From VRUE01 sp033856195 (GTDB lineage: Bacteria; Actinomycetota; Thermoleophilia; Solirubrobacterales; 70-9): 64,000 nucleotides of DNA. The DNA is taken from contig JAWVFL010000068.1 in assembly GCA_033856195.1 (NCBI GenBank), positions 10,175-74,174 on the forward strand, in the 5' to 3' direction. Shown here piece by piece: positions 7,194 to 15,204 of this stretch. The notes under the pieces are model-generated. The model made no database searches, was not told the DNA's origin, and saw only the letters and a program-made list of their open reading frames with translations. The translations under genes and the position numbers were made by a program. The stretch's first letter is position 1; every line of letters begins with the position of its first letter.

Positions 7194-8833
7194 ATCCGCT
7201 CCGGGGCGGAGATGCCGAGCAGACCGAGCGCACCGGCGATCGTCCGCTTGGTGAGCAGGGCCAGGGCCAGGCGCGAGCGCTCGACCCCATCGCCCTCGGC
7301 GCCGACGACCTGGCAGTCGCGGTAGAAGGCATGGAAGTCGGCGGCGACCGCGGTCGAGTAGGTGCAGATTCGGTGCGGCGCTCGCCGCGCCGCCGCCTCA
7401 CGCACCTCCTCGGGGAACTCGAGCAGCCGCTTGATCAACTCGCGCTCGGTTGGATCGAGGGGTGTGCCCGGCGTTGCCGCACCGGCGCCGCTCGCAGCGG
7501 ACTCGGGCTCCTGCCCCGCTTTGCGCAGGATGCTGGCGATGCGGGCGTGGGCGTACTGGACGTAATAGACGGGATTGTCATTGGACTGGCGGCGGGCAAG
7601 CTCGAGGTCGAGGTCGACCGTGGTGTCGTGGCTGCGCCAGAGCATGAACCAACGGGTTGCGTCGACGCCGATGTCATCGAGCAGCTCGTCGAGGGCGACG
7701 AAGTCACCGCTGCGCTTCGACATCTGCGCCCGCTCGCCGCTTTCGACGATGTGGACGAGCCGCATGATCAGCGCCTCGAAGCGCTCGGGGTCGGCGCCGA
7801 GCCCGGCGATCGCGGCGCGCAGGCGGGCGACGTAGCCGTGGTGGTCGGCGCCGAGGACGTCGATCAGCCGCTCGAAGCCACGCTCGAGCTTGTCCCAGTG
7901 GTAGGCGACATCGGCGGCGAGGTAGGTCGGTTCGCCGTTGGCGCGGATCAGCACCCGGTCCTTGTCGTCGCCGAAGCTCGTGGTGCGCAGCCAGAGCGCC
8001 TCTTCGCTGCGGTAGGTGTGCCCCTGCTGGTCGAGTTGAGCGAGGGCTGCGTCGACCTCGCCGCGGCTGTAGAGGTCGCGCTCGGAGAACCAGTTGTCGA
8101 AGCGCACGCCGAAGCGGTCGAGGGTCGCGCGCACGTTTTCGAGGATCAGCTCGACGCCACGGCTGCCGATCGCCTCGAGGTCGTCGGGCTCGACCCCCTC
8201 GGCGGCGATGCGCTCGCCGAACTCGATTACGTAGTCGCCCCCGTAGCCGTCCTCGGGCGGCTCCTCGCCGCGCATCCGCGCCGCGATCGAGGCGGCAAAG
8301 CGCTCGATCTGACCGCCGGCGTCGTTGACGTAGAACTCGCGCTGCACCTCGTGGCCCGCCGCCTCGAGGAGACGGACGAGGGCGTCGCCATAAGCGGCGT
8401 GGCGGCCGCCGCCGACGTGCAGAGGCCCGGTCGGGTTGGCGGAGACGAACTCGACGAGCGTGCGCTCGGAAGCTTCGGTGGGGGCGGAGCCAAGTCGTCC
8501 GCCCGCGCCGGCGAGGCTGACCATCGCCCGCCGGTACCACTCGTCGGCGAGAAAGAAATTGACGAACCCCGGCCCGGCGACCTCGATCCGCTCGACCGTC
8601 CCCTGCCCCAGCTGCTCGCGGAGTCGATCGGCAAGGCGCCCCGCTACATCGCGAGGGTTTTCACCCAGCGGAGCGGCCAGCAGCATCGCCGCATTGGAGC
8701 TGTAGTCGCCAAGCTCAGCCTTGGGCGGCCGCTCCAGCGTCGGTTCGGGACCGGTCGGCTCACCGTCGCGCAGGGCGCGGGAAGCCTCCTCCACGGCAGC
8801 GCGCAGCTCGGCGATCGGGTCAGCGGTTGCCAT
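7190..8833 (-). CDS. argS: Arginyl-tRNA synthetase
   Basis: This class I synthetase of 547 residues joins arginine to tRNA-Arg. The start is put at the ATG giving MATADPIAELRAAVEEAS (8833); ATG 8845 and an open frame to 8884 exist. An N-terminal Add1 domain is followed by the HIGH-type motif in SANPTGPLHVGGGRHAAYGD, the KMSKS-type loop QMSKRSGD, and a DALR anticodon-binding domain near the C-terminus (EFPEEVREAAARRAPHRICT, then AFYRDCQVVGAEGD), ending LGLLGISAPERM. The HIGH motif reads HVGG, common in ArgS. The long plus-strand frame over the same bases is a GC-driven shadow. Confidence 0.95.
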   Translation of the reverse strand: MATADPIAELRAAVEEASRALRDGEPTGPEPTLERPPKAELGDYSSNAAMLLAAPLGENPRDVAGRLADRLREQLGQGTVERIEVAGPGFVNFFLADEWYRRAMVSLAGAGGRLGSAPTEASERTLVEFVSANPTGPLHVGGGRHAAYGDALVRLLEAAGHEVQREFYVNDAGGQIERFAASIAARMRGEEPPEDGYGGDYVIEFGERIAAEGVEPDDLEAIGSRGVELILENVRATLDRFGVRFDNWFSERDLYSRGEVDAALAQLDQQGHTYRSEEALWLRTTSFGDDKDRVLIRANGEPTYLAADVAYHWDKLERGFERLIDVLGADHHGYVARLRAAIAGLGADPERFEALIMRLVHIVESGERAQMSKRSGDFVALDELLDDIGVDATRWFMLWRSHDTTVDLDLELARRQSNDNPVYYVQYAHARIASILRKAGQEPESAASGAGAATPGTPLDPTERELIKRLLEFPEEVREAAARRAPHRICTYSTAVAADFHAFYRDCQVVGAEGDGVERSRLALALLTKRTIAGALGLLGISAPERM

Positions 8834-8901
8834 CGTCGCGCCCATCGTATGGAGGGGCGAGCGCCGGTGTTGGGCGGGGAGCACTGAGTACGCTGGCCGG
8901 C

Positions 8902-9642
8902 GTGCGGATCGCCGCGATCACCGACATCCACGCCAACCTGCCGGCCCTCGAAGCCGTGCTCGAGTCGGCAGACCAGGCCGCGGTCGAAGAGATCTGGTGC
9001 CTCGGTGACGTGCTCGGCTACGGGGTCGAGCCAGATGCCTGCACCAAGTTGGTGCGCGAGCGTTGTGAGATCTGCCTGGTCGGCAACCACGATCTCGCCG
9101 TGCTTGGATCGCTGGACATCGCCTCCTTCTCGGAGGCAGCGGCAGAGGCGGTCGAGTGGACGCGCGCCAAGGTCAGCGACAGCACATTGGAATTCCTGCG
9201 CGAGCTGGATCCACAGGGCGAGCGCGGCGGCATCGGTCTCTTTCATGCTTCACCCCGCGACCCGGTCTGGGAGTACGTGCTCTCCAGCGAGCAGGCCGAC
9301 GCCGGCATGGACGCGAGTGCACAGCGCATCGGCCTGATCGGCCACTCTCACGTCGCCCTTTTCTTCAACCGGCCCGCTGAGAGCGAGGAGGACGAAACAC
9401 GGGGAGCCCAGGCGAGCGACGGCGCTCTGCTGGACCTCAGCCAGGGCGACTGGCTGATCAACCCCGGCAGCGTCGGGCAACCGCGCGACGGAGACCCGCG
9501 CGCGGCCTGGCTGGAGCTCGATACCGAGGCCGAGACAGCCTGCTTCCACCGCGTTCCCTACGACATCGAGCGCGCTGCGGCGCCAATCGCGGAGGAAGCG
9601 CTGCCGAGCCGCCTCGCAGACCGCCTCTACACCGGCCAGTGA
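8902..9642 (+). CDS. Calcineurin-like metallophosphoesterase (YfcE/MJ0936 type)
   Basis: The start is GTG 8902, giving VRIAAITDIHANLPALEAVL; the frame is open further upstream but that part is not family-like. About 246 residues hold the metal-site motifs in order: DIHANL (D-x-H), GDVLGYG (GDxxxxG), GNHDLAV (GNHD), and GHSHVALFF (GHTH-like). It most likely hydrolyses phosphomono- or diesters in the cytosol; the substrate is unknown. It is divergent from argS, with the promoter in 8834-8901. Confidence 0.85.
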   Translation: MRIAAITDIHANLPALEAVLESADQAAVEEIWCLGDVLGYGVEPDACTKLVRERCEICLVGNHDLAVLGSLDIASFSEAAAEAVEWTRAKVSDSTLEFLRELDPQGERGGIGLFHASPRDPVWEYVLSSEQADAGMDASAQRIGLIGHSHVALFFNRPAESEEDETRGAQASDGALLDLSQGDWLINPGSVGQPRDGDPRAAWLELDTEAETACFHRVPYDIERAAAPIAEEALPSRLADRLYTGQ

Positions 9643-9695
9643 CGCTCAAATGCAGGGAAAATCCGCATCAGAGGCTGTTCTCTAGACTCGCAGCG

Positions 9696-10283
9696 GTGCG
9701 CAAACTGGCCGTATCCATACTTGCCCTCGCGCTGGGCGCCGCCGCCGCGGTGGCACTCGTCTCCTGCGGTGGAGGCGACGACGCCAAGCTCCTGCCGGGC
9801 AACACCGCGGCGGAAATCACCGAAAACCTCGATCGCGTCAAGCAGTACTCCGAAGAAGGCGAATGCGTCGGCGCCGAAGATGCCGTGGCCGAAGTGACGA
9901 CGCAGATCGAAGCGCTCGAAGGCGTCGATCCGAAGCTGGTGGAAGCGCTGCAGCGCGGTGCCAGGCGACTCAACGAAGTGGTCGCCACCTGCGAAGAAGA
10001 AACGACGGAAGCGGTGGCGCCCTCCAGCGAAGCGACAACCACCGAAGAAACCGAGAAAGTGCCGCCGGGACAAGAAAAGAAGGAGGAAAAGGAACGGGAA
10101 AAGGAAGAAAAGGATCTCGAAAAGGAAGAAGAGAAGGCGGAAAAGCACGAACCGCCGGCTGAAACGACGCCTGAAGAACCCCCAACATCGCCAACGCCTC
10201 CTACATCCGAAGGTGGCGGCACCGATGCGCCGGGTGGCGTCAGTCCCGGTACTCCCGCAACGCCCGAAGAGGAAGGCGACTGA
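9696..10283 (+). CDS. Charged, Pro/Glu-rich lipoprotein preceding the kinase
   Basis: Starting at GTG 9696 (VRKLAVSILALALGAAAAVA), it has a lipobox-like VSCGGG, so it is probably lipid-anchored. Residues ~30-110 are helical with two Cys (GECVGAEDA and VATCEEE). The C-terminal half is a low-complexity run of K/E blocks followed by a Pro/Thr/Gly tail, probably spanning or binding the wall. Glutamate is written almost only as GAA. The stop overlaps the kinase ATG (TGATG), so it may be the extracytoplasmic partner or sensor of that kinase. No catalytic domain is recognised. Confidence 0.75.
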   Translation: MRKLAVSILALALGAAAAVALVSCGGGDDAKLLPGNTAAEITENLDRVKQYSEEGECVGAEDAVAEVTTQIEALEGVDPKLVEALQRGARRLNEVVATCEEETTEAVAPSSEATTTEETEKVPPGQEKKEEKEREKEEKDLEKEEEKAEKHEPPAETTPEEPPTSPTPPTSEGGGTDAPGGVSPGTPATPEEEGD

Positions 10284-11512
10284 TGGCGGCGGGAATCCTC
10301 TCGGGCCGCTACGAGATCGGCGAGCGGCTGGGCTCGGGCGGCATGTCGACCGTCCACCAGGCAACCGACCTGATCCTCGAGCGCACGGTCGCGGTCAAGA
10401 TCCTCGCCGAGCACCTCTCCGACGACGAGCGCTTCGTCGCCCGCTTCCGCCGCGAGGCACTCGCCGTCGCCAAGCTGATCCACCCCAACATCGTGCAGGT
10501 CTACGACACCGGTATCGACGAGGGGCGTCACTACATCGTCATGGAGTACGTGCAGGGACGTTCCGGGGCGCAGATCCTGCAGAAGCAAGGGCCGCTCGAC
10601 GCGGAGACGACCGCTGAGATCGGCGCTCAGGCCTGCGCCGGGCTCGACTACGCCCACCGGCGCGGGATCATCAACCGCGACGTCAAGCCGGGCAACCTGA
10701 TGGTCACCGGCGGTCTGATCGGCGGCGGGGAGATGACGGTCAAGCTGACCGACTTCGGCATCGCCCGCGCGGTCGAACAAACCCGGATCACCCAGGTCGG
10801 CTCGGTCGTCGGCACCGCCGCCTACCTCTCGCCCGAGCAGGTGCGCGGCGAGGAGGCGACGCCGGCCACCGACGTCTACGCCCTCGGCGTCGTCCTCTAC
10901 CAGTTCCTCACCGGACGGCTGCCGTACGAGGGCTCGACCCTCGCCGAGCTGGCGGTGCGACAGCAGAACGAGAAGCCGCTGCCGCCCAGCACCTACGACG
11001 ACGACGTGCCAGAGACGCTCGGCGCCGCCGTGCTGCGCGCGCTGGAGGGCGATCCATCGCGGCGCTACGCCAGCGCCAGCGAGCTTGCGGGCGGCCTGCA
11101 CCTGGGCCTGCAGGGCGAGGACGTGACCCTGCCGATGAGCGAGGGGACAGCGCCGACGAACGTCCTCGGCGACGAGACGAGCACCCGCCACCTCGATCGC
11201 ACCGCCCAGACCGAGTATCGCCCGGCCCGGTCGTCACCGACCCGCCGCCCGGTCCCCAGGGCGCCGCAGCAGCAACCGTCTCCGCCGATGCCGATCCCGG
11301 CGCAGGCTCAGCGCAAGCGCGGCGCCTTCTCCCGCTTCGCCCGCTTCGTCATGGCGCTCGTCGCCCTGGTCCTGATCGCCGCCACCGTCGCCGCCGCCGT
11401 GATCTACACGACCGACAAGGCGACCGGAGTCAAGGCAACCGAAGTGGCCGGGAACACGGTCGACAAGGTGGTCGAAGAATTCAAGGACCTGGTTAAGAAG
11501 AACTCCGAATAG
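10283..11512 (+). CDS. Membrane Ser/Thr protein kinase, PknB-like without PASTA
   Basis: This 409-residue protein has an N-terminal Hanks kinase domain (residues ~9-265): glycine loop LGSGGMSTV, VAVKIL lysine, catalytic loop IINRDVKPGNLM, TDFGIAR and SPEQVRG. The HRD histidine is replaced by Asn (NRD) while the catalytic Asp and K-x-x-N are kept. A Pro/Arg-rich linker leads to one membrane helix (FVMALVALVLIAATVAAAV) and a ~35-residue external tail with no PASTA domains, unlike actinobacterial PknB. It is coupled to the upstream lipoprotein by a TGATG overlap, suggesting the lipoprotein acts as external input. Confidence 0.9.
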   Translation: MAAGILSGRYEIGERLGSGGMSTVHQATDLILERTVAVKILAEHLSDDERFVARFRREALAVAKLIHPNIVQVYDTGIDEGRHYIVMEYVQGRSGAQILQKQGPLDAETTAEIGAQACAGLDYAHRRGIINRDVKPGNLMVTGGLIGGGEMTVKLTDFGIARAVEQTRITQVGSVVGTAAYLSPEQVRGEEATPATDVYALGVVLYQFLTGRLPYEGSTLAELAVRQQNEKPLPPSTYDDDVPETLGAAVLRALEGDPSRRYASASELAGGLHLGLQGEDVTLPMSEGTAPTNVLGDETSTRHLDRTAQTEYRPARSSPTRRPVPRAPQQQPSPPMPIPAQAQRKRGAFSRFARFVMALVALVLIAATVAAAVIYTTDKATGVKATEVAGNTVDKVVEEFKDLVKKNSE

Positions 11513-11526
11513 GTGTGGTGGTTGAA

Positions 11527-11632
11527 GAGGGTCGGGCACCCCTCCTCTCTCAACTTTTTCGGTGGATCGGCTGGGCCGTCCGAGGATGAACTGCCGAAAA
11601 GTACAAGCCGTTCGGAGGGGTGCCCGACCCTC
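11527..11632. repeat. Palindromic repeat family B, copy B1
   Basis: Outer arms GAGGGTCGGGCACCCCTCC (11527-11545) and its complement (11614-11632) enclose inner AACTTTTTCGG and CCGAAAAGTAC segments. It fills the gap between the convergent kinase and tgt genes and abuts the tgt stop directly. A related copy is at 50474-50582. It may act as a bidirectional terminator. Confidence 0.75.
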
Positions 11633-11633
11633 C

Positions 11634-12839
11634 TCAGTCGACCGTCCAGGGAGTGCTTCCATTCATGATGGCGGCGGAATAGCTGCTGAAGGTGCTGGCG
11701 GCGATGGCGGTGTGGGCGTGGGTCATTAGCTCTTGGAGGTAGGTGAGGTTGTGGAGGCAGAGGAGGCGGACTGCCGTTAGCTCTTCGGCTCGGGAGAGAT
11801 AGCTGAGGTAGTCGCGGTCGTGGTTCTGGCAGGCGGGACAGGGGCAGCCGTCGGCTATGGGGTTGCGGTCGCCTTCGTGGCCGGACTTGCGGAGGTCTAG
11901 GCGGAAGCGGTTGTCCGGGTCTGGGACGAGGGCTACGCCGTGGCGGGCCAGGCGGGTGGGAACAGCGCAGTCGAAGACGTCTAGGCCGAGGGCGATGCCG
12001 GCGAGCAGATCGTCGACCTCGCCGATGCCGAGTAGGTGCTTGGGGGCTTCCTCGGGGAGCAGTGGGGCGGTCATCGCCAAGACCTCGCGCATCTCCGACT
12101 TGTCGCGGCCCAAGGTGCCGCCGATGGCAAGGCCGTCGATGGCCGCGGCCGAGACGTACTCGGCCGATTCGCGGCGCAGGTCCTCGTAGACACCACCTTG
12201 AACGATGCCGAAGACCGCCTGCCGTGCCGGTCCCTCCCGCTCGTGCCACTCGAGGCAGCGGTCGAGCCAGCGGTGCGTGCGCTCGGTCGAGCGGGCGGTG
12301 TAGTCGCGGTCGGCGTGGAAAGGCGTGCACTCGTCGAAGACGAGGGCGATATCGGAGCCAAGCGCAGCCTGCACCTGCATCGAGACCTCCGGCGAGATGA
12401 AGAGCTCGGCGCCGTCTCGGTAGGAGCGGAAGTGCACCCCCTCCTCCTCGATCGAGACCACCGACCCCTGCGCCCCACCCTGCCGCCCGCTGCCCTTGAC
12501 CTCGTTCGCGACCCCGCCATGGGCCAGCGAAAAGACCTGAAAGCCGCCGGAGTCGGTGATCAACGCCTGCTCCCACCCCATGAACCCATGCAGGCCGCCG
12601 GCCTTGGCGATCCGCTCGGGACCCGGCGAGACGAAGAGGTGGTAGGTGTTGCCGAGCACCATCTCGTAGCCGAGCGCGGCGACCTCATGCGATTCCAGCC
12701 CCCGCACCGTCCCCTTGGTCGCGAGCGGGATGAAGGCCGGAGTCTTCACCGGCCCATGCGCCGTGTGCAGAACACCCGTGCGCGCGTCGCCGTCACGCAC
12801 TCCGATCTCGAATCTCAGCCTCTCTGACTCAACCCGCAT
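11634..12839 (-). CDS. tgt: tRNA-guanine transglycosylase
   Basis: This 401-residue enzyme exchanges guanine-34 for preQ1 in tRNAs with GUN anticodons. Visible features are GNTYHLFVSPG, TDSGGFQVFSLAH (substrate loop), the aspartate motif ALVFDECTPF, GIVQGGV, GLAIGGTLG, LGIGEVDDLL and DVFDCAVPTRLARHG. The zinc site CPCPACQNHDRDYL with a downstream His (LHNLTYL) is present. Relative to the usual alignment there is a Gly-rich insertion (about 12 residues, KGSGRQGGAQG) after the DSGGFQ motif. It ends in repeat B1. No queuosine biosynthesis genes are in the window. Confidence 0.95.
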   Translation of the reverse strand: MRVESERLRFEIGVRDGDARTGVLHTAHGPVKTPAFIPLATKGTVRGLESHEVAALGYEMVLGNTYHLFVSPGPERIAKAGGLHGFMGWEQALITDSGGFQVFSLAHGGVANEVKGSGRQGGAQGSVVSIEEEGVHFRSYRDGAELFISPEVSMQVQAALGSDIALVFDECTPFHADRDYTARSTERTHRWLDRCLEWHEREGPARQAVFGIVQGGVYEDLRRESAEYVSAAAIDGLAIGGTLGRDKSEMREVLAMTAPLLPEEAPKHLLGIGEVDDLLAGIALGLDVFDCAVPTRLARHGVALVPDPDNRFRLDLRKSGHEGDRNPIADGCPCPACQNHDRDYLSYLSRAEELTAVRLLCLHNLTYLQELMTHAHTAIAASTFSSYSAAIMNGSTPWTVD

Positions 12840-12863
12840 CGCGCGTATCCGACTTTGACCACA

Positions 12864-14396
12864 CTAGGGTGTGGTCAATCCCGGCTGGGTGATTAGGGAA
12901 CGGCCAGTCATCGCCTCGGGCTGGGGGATGCCCAGGAGCTCGAGCGCCGTCGGTGCCACGTCGGCGAGGATCCCGTGGTCGCGCAGCTTCACTCCCTCCG
13001 CCGTAACGATCAGCGGCACCGGATTCAAGGAGTGCGCCGTGTTGGGCGAGCCGTCGGGCTCGAGCATGTGGTCGCAGTTGCCGTGGTCGGCGGTGACGAT
13101 GCAGGCGCCGCCCTTGGCGGTCACCGCCTCGATCACCCCGCCGAGGCAGCCGTCGACCTCCTCGACCGCTGCGACCGCTGCCGGGATCACGCCGGTGTGG
13201 CCGACCATGTCGGGGTTGGCGAAGTTGATGATGCCGAAGCGGTAGTCGCCCTCGCTCCAGTGCGAGACGAAGGTCTCGGCGGCGGCGCGAGCGCTCATCT
13301 CGGGCTTTTGGTCGTAGGTGGGGACATCGCGCGGCGAGGCAACCAGGTGGCGCTCCTCCCCCTTCCACTCCTCCTCGCGCCCGCCGTTGAAGAAATAGGT
13401 GACGTGGGCGTACTTCTCGGTCTCGGCGACGTGCAGCTGACGCCCGCCGGCCTCGGAGATCGTCTCCGCCAGCGTCGTCTTCGGTCGCGCCTCCGGGAAG
13501 GCGACCGGGTAGGGCCAGCCCTTGCGGTACTCGGTCATCGTGGTCAGGTCGAGCAGGGGACCGCCGGCACGGGGGAACTCGTCGAAGCCCGGGTCGGCGA
13601 GGGCCCGGGTCATCTGCCGCGCCCGGTCGGGACGAAAGTTGATGAAGATCCCGACGTCACCCGCGGCGACCCCGTCGTAGTCGCCGATCACGGTCGGCTT
13701 GATGAACTCGTCGGTCTCTCCACGCTCGTAGGAGGAGGCGATCGCCTCCTCGGAGCTGGCGGCGCGCTGGCCCTCAGCGTGGACGATCGCGTCGTAGGCG
13801 AGCTTGGTCCGCTCCCAGCGCGTATCGCGGTCCATCGCGTAGTAGCGGCCGCTGACCGTGGCGACGTGGCCGGCCTGGCGCAGCCAGCGCTCCAGCTCGG
13901 CGACGTAGCCGCGACCGCCGTGGGGAAGGGTGTCGCGGCCGTCGGTGAAGGCATGGAAGACGACGTCGGGGACGCCCTCCTGGGAGGCCAGCTCGATCGT
14001 CGCCTCGATGTGCTCCCAGCCGGAGTGCACGCCGCCGTCGGAGACGAGGCCGAGCAGGTGCAGGCGCCCCCGCGGGCTGTTGCGCGCCCGCTCGCAAGCG
14101 TCCCTCAGCGCCTCGTTCTCGAAGAAGCTGCCGTCGGCGATCGCGTCGTCGATCCGGGCCAGGTCCTGCTTGACGATCGCGCCGGCGCCGAGGTTGAGGT
14201 GGCCGACCTCGGAGTTGCCCATCTGGCCGTCGGGGAGGCCGACGTCGCGGCCCTGGGCGGAGAGCTGGGCGTGGGGGAAGCCCTCCCAGAGGCGGTCGAA
14301 GACGGGCGTGTCGGCGAGCGAGATCGCGTTGCCGGGCCTGGGCTCGGCGAGTCCCCAGCCGTCGAGGATGACCAAGGCGAGCGAGGGAACCGTCAC
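12864..14396 (-). CDS. gpmI: 2,3-bisphosphoglycerate-independent phosphoglycerate mutase
   Basis: At 510 residues this is full length. It interconverts 3- and 2-phosphoglycerate through a phosphoserine intermediate using two Mn ions. The N-terminal LVILDGWGLAEPRPGNA and the nucleophile motif GQMGNSEVGHLNLGAG are intact. The insertion domain (VSDGGVHSG, HAFTDGRDTLPHGG) follows, and C-terminal metal ligands lie in NFANPDMVGHTG and TADHGNCDHM. It follows tpiA, pgk and gap on the same strand, separated from tpiA by repeat A2. Confidence 0.97.
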   Translation of the reverse strand: MTVPSLALVILDGWGLAEPRPGNAISLADTPVFDRLWEGFPHAQLSAQGRDVGLPDGQMGNSEVGHLNLGAGAIVKQDLARIDDAIADGSFFENEALRDACERARNSPRGRLHLLGLVSDGGVHSGWEHIEATIELASQEGVPDVVFHAFTDGRDTLPHGGRGYVAELERWLRQAGHVATVSGRYYAMDRDTRWERTKLAYDAIVHAEGQRAASSEEAIASSYERGETDEFIKPTVIGDYDGVAAGDVGIFINFRPDRARQMTRALADPGFDEFPRAGGPLLDLTTMTEYRKGWPYPVAFPEARPKTTLAETISEAGGRQLHVAETEKYAHVTYFFNGGREEEWKGEERHLVASPRDVPTYDQKPEMSARAAAETFVSHWSEGDYRFGIINFANPDMVGHTGVIPAAVAAVEEVDGCLGGVIEAVTAKGGACIVTADHGNCDHMLEPDGSPNTAHSLNPVPLIVTAEGVKLRDHGILADVAPTALELLGIPQPEAMTGRSLITQPGLTTP

Positions 14397-14405
14397 CGCA
14401 ACCCC

Positions 14406-14457
14406 TTCCGGTGCGCCTTATCCAGACATAGCGGGGAAAAAGCGCACCGGAAGCTCA
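14406..14457. repeat. Palindromic repeat family A, copy A2
   Basis: On the minus strand it begins TGAGCTTCCGGTGCGC and ends GCGCACCGGAA. The TGA is the stop codon of tpiA. The arms are nearly perfect over 12-15 bp and the loop contains CCCCGCTATG. It separates tpiA from gpmI. Confidence 0.8.
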
Positions 14458-15204
14458 TGTCGCCCTGACTATCTCAGCGAATTCGTAAGCATCGAGGCTG
14501 GCGCCTCCGACCAGGGCGCCGTCGATGTCGGGCTGGCTGAGCAGCTCGGCGGCGTTGGCGGGCTTGACCGAGCCGCCGTAGAGAATCCGCACGTCGTCGG
14601 CGGGGGCGCCGCGCTCGCGCAGCACGTCGCGGATGAAGGCACAAGCCTCCTGCGCCTGCTCAGGGGTCGCGGTGCGGCCGGTACCGATCGCCCAGATCGG
14701 CTCGTAGGCAATCACCACCTCGCCCAGTTTGGTGCCCACGACCTCGGCGAGGTCCGCCTGCAGCTGGCGCGTCAGCACCCCCTCGGTCTGCTCGGCATCG
14801 CGCGCCTCCTCGGTCTCGCCGACGCAGAGGATCGGCTCGAGGCCGGCGGCGAGCGCGGCCGGCACCTTGCGGGCCAGCGCCTCGTCGGTCTCGCCGAAAA
14901 GCTGGCGGCGCTCGGAGTGGCCGAGGATGACCGCTTCGACGTCGAGCTCGGCCAGCATCGGCGCCGACACCTCGCCGGTGAAGGCACCCGAGTCCTCCTC
15001 GTGCATGTTCTGCGCGGCGACCTTCACCGCGGTGCCATACCGGCGCTCGACCACCGCACTCAGAGCCGTGAACGGCGGGCAGATCACCACGTCGCTCTGC
15101 GTCGCCGCGATCTGCGGCAGCAGCGCATCGACAAACTCGGCTGCCTCGGCGACGGTCTTGTGCATCTTCCAGTTGGCGGCGATGTACGGCGTGCGCTCAG
15201 GCAT
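14455..15204 (-). CDS. tpiA: Triosephosphate isomerase
   Basis: The start is ATG 15204 (MPERTPYIAANWKMHKTVAE), giving 249 residues, the normal length; the open frame runs upstream only because of overlap with pgk. It interconverts glyceraldehyde-3-phosphate and dihydroxyacetone phosphate. The catalytic Lys is in NWKM, the His in ILGHSERR and the Glu in AYEPIWAIGTG. The phosphate loop is YGGSVKPANA. It overlaps the end of pgk by 8 nt, so the two are translationally coupled. The stop codon is part of repeat A2. Confidence 0.97.
   Translation of the reverse strand: MPERTPYIAANWKMHKTVAEAAEFVDALLPQIAATQSDVVICPPFTALSAVVERRYGTAVKVAAQNMHEEDSGAFTGEVSAPMLAELDVEAVILGHSERRQLFGETDEALARKVPAALAAGLEPILCVGETEEARDAEQTEGVLTRQLQADLAEVVGTKLGEVVIAYEPIWAIGTGRTATPEQAQEACAFIRDVLRERGAPADDVRILYGGSVKPANAAELLSQPDIDGALVGGASLDAYEFAEIVRAT

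Noticed and set aside
7331..8887. 518-codon plus-strand frame over argS
   Set aside because: Shadow of argS, whose frame carries synthetase motifs; the shadow lacks any family pattern.
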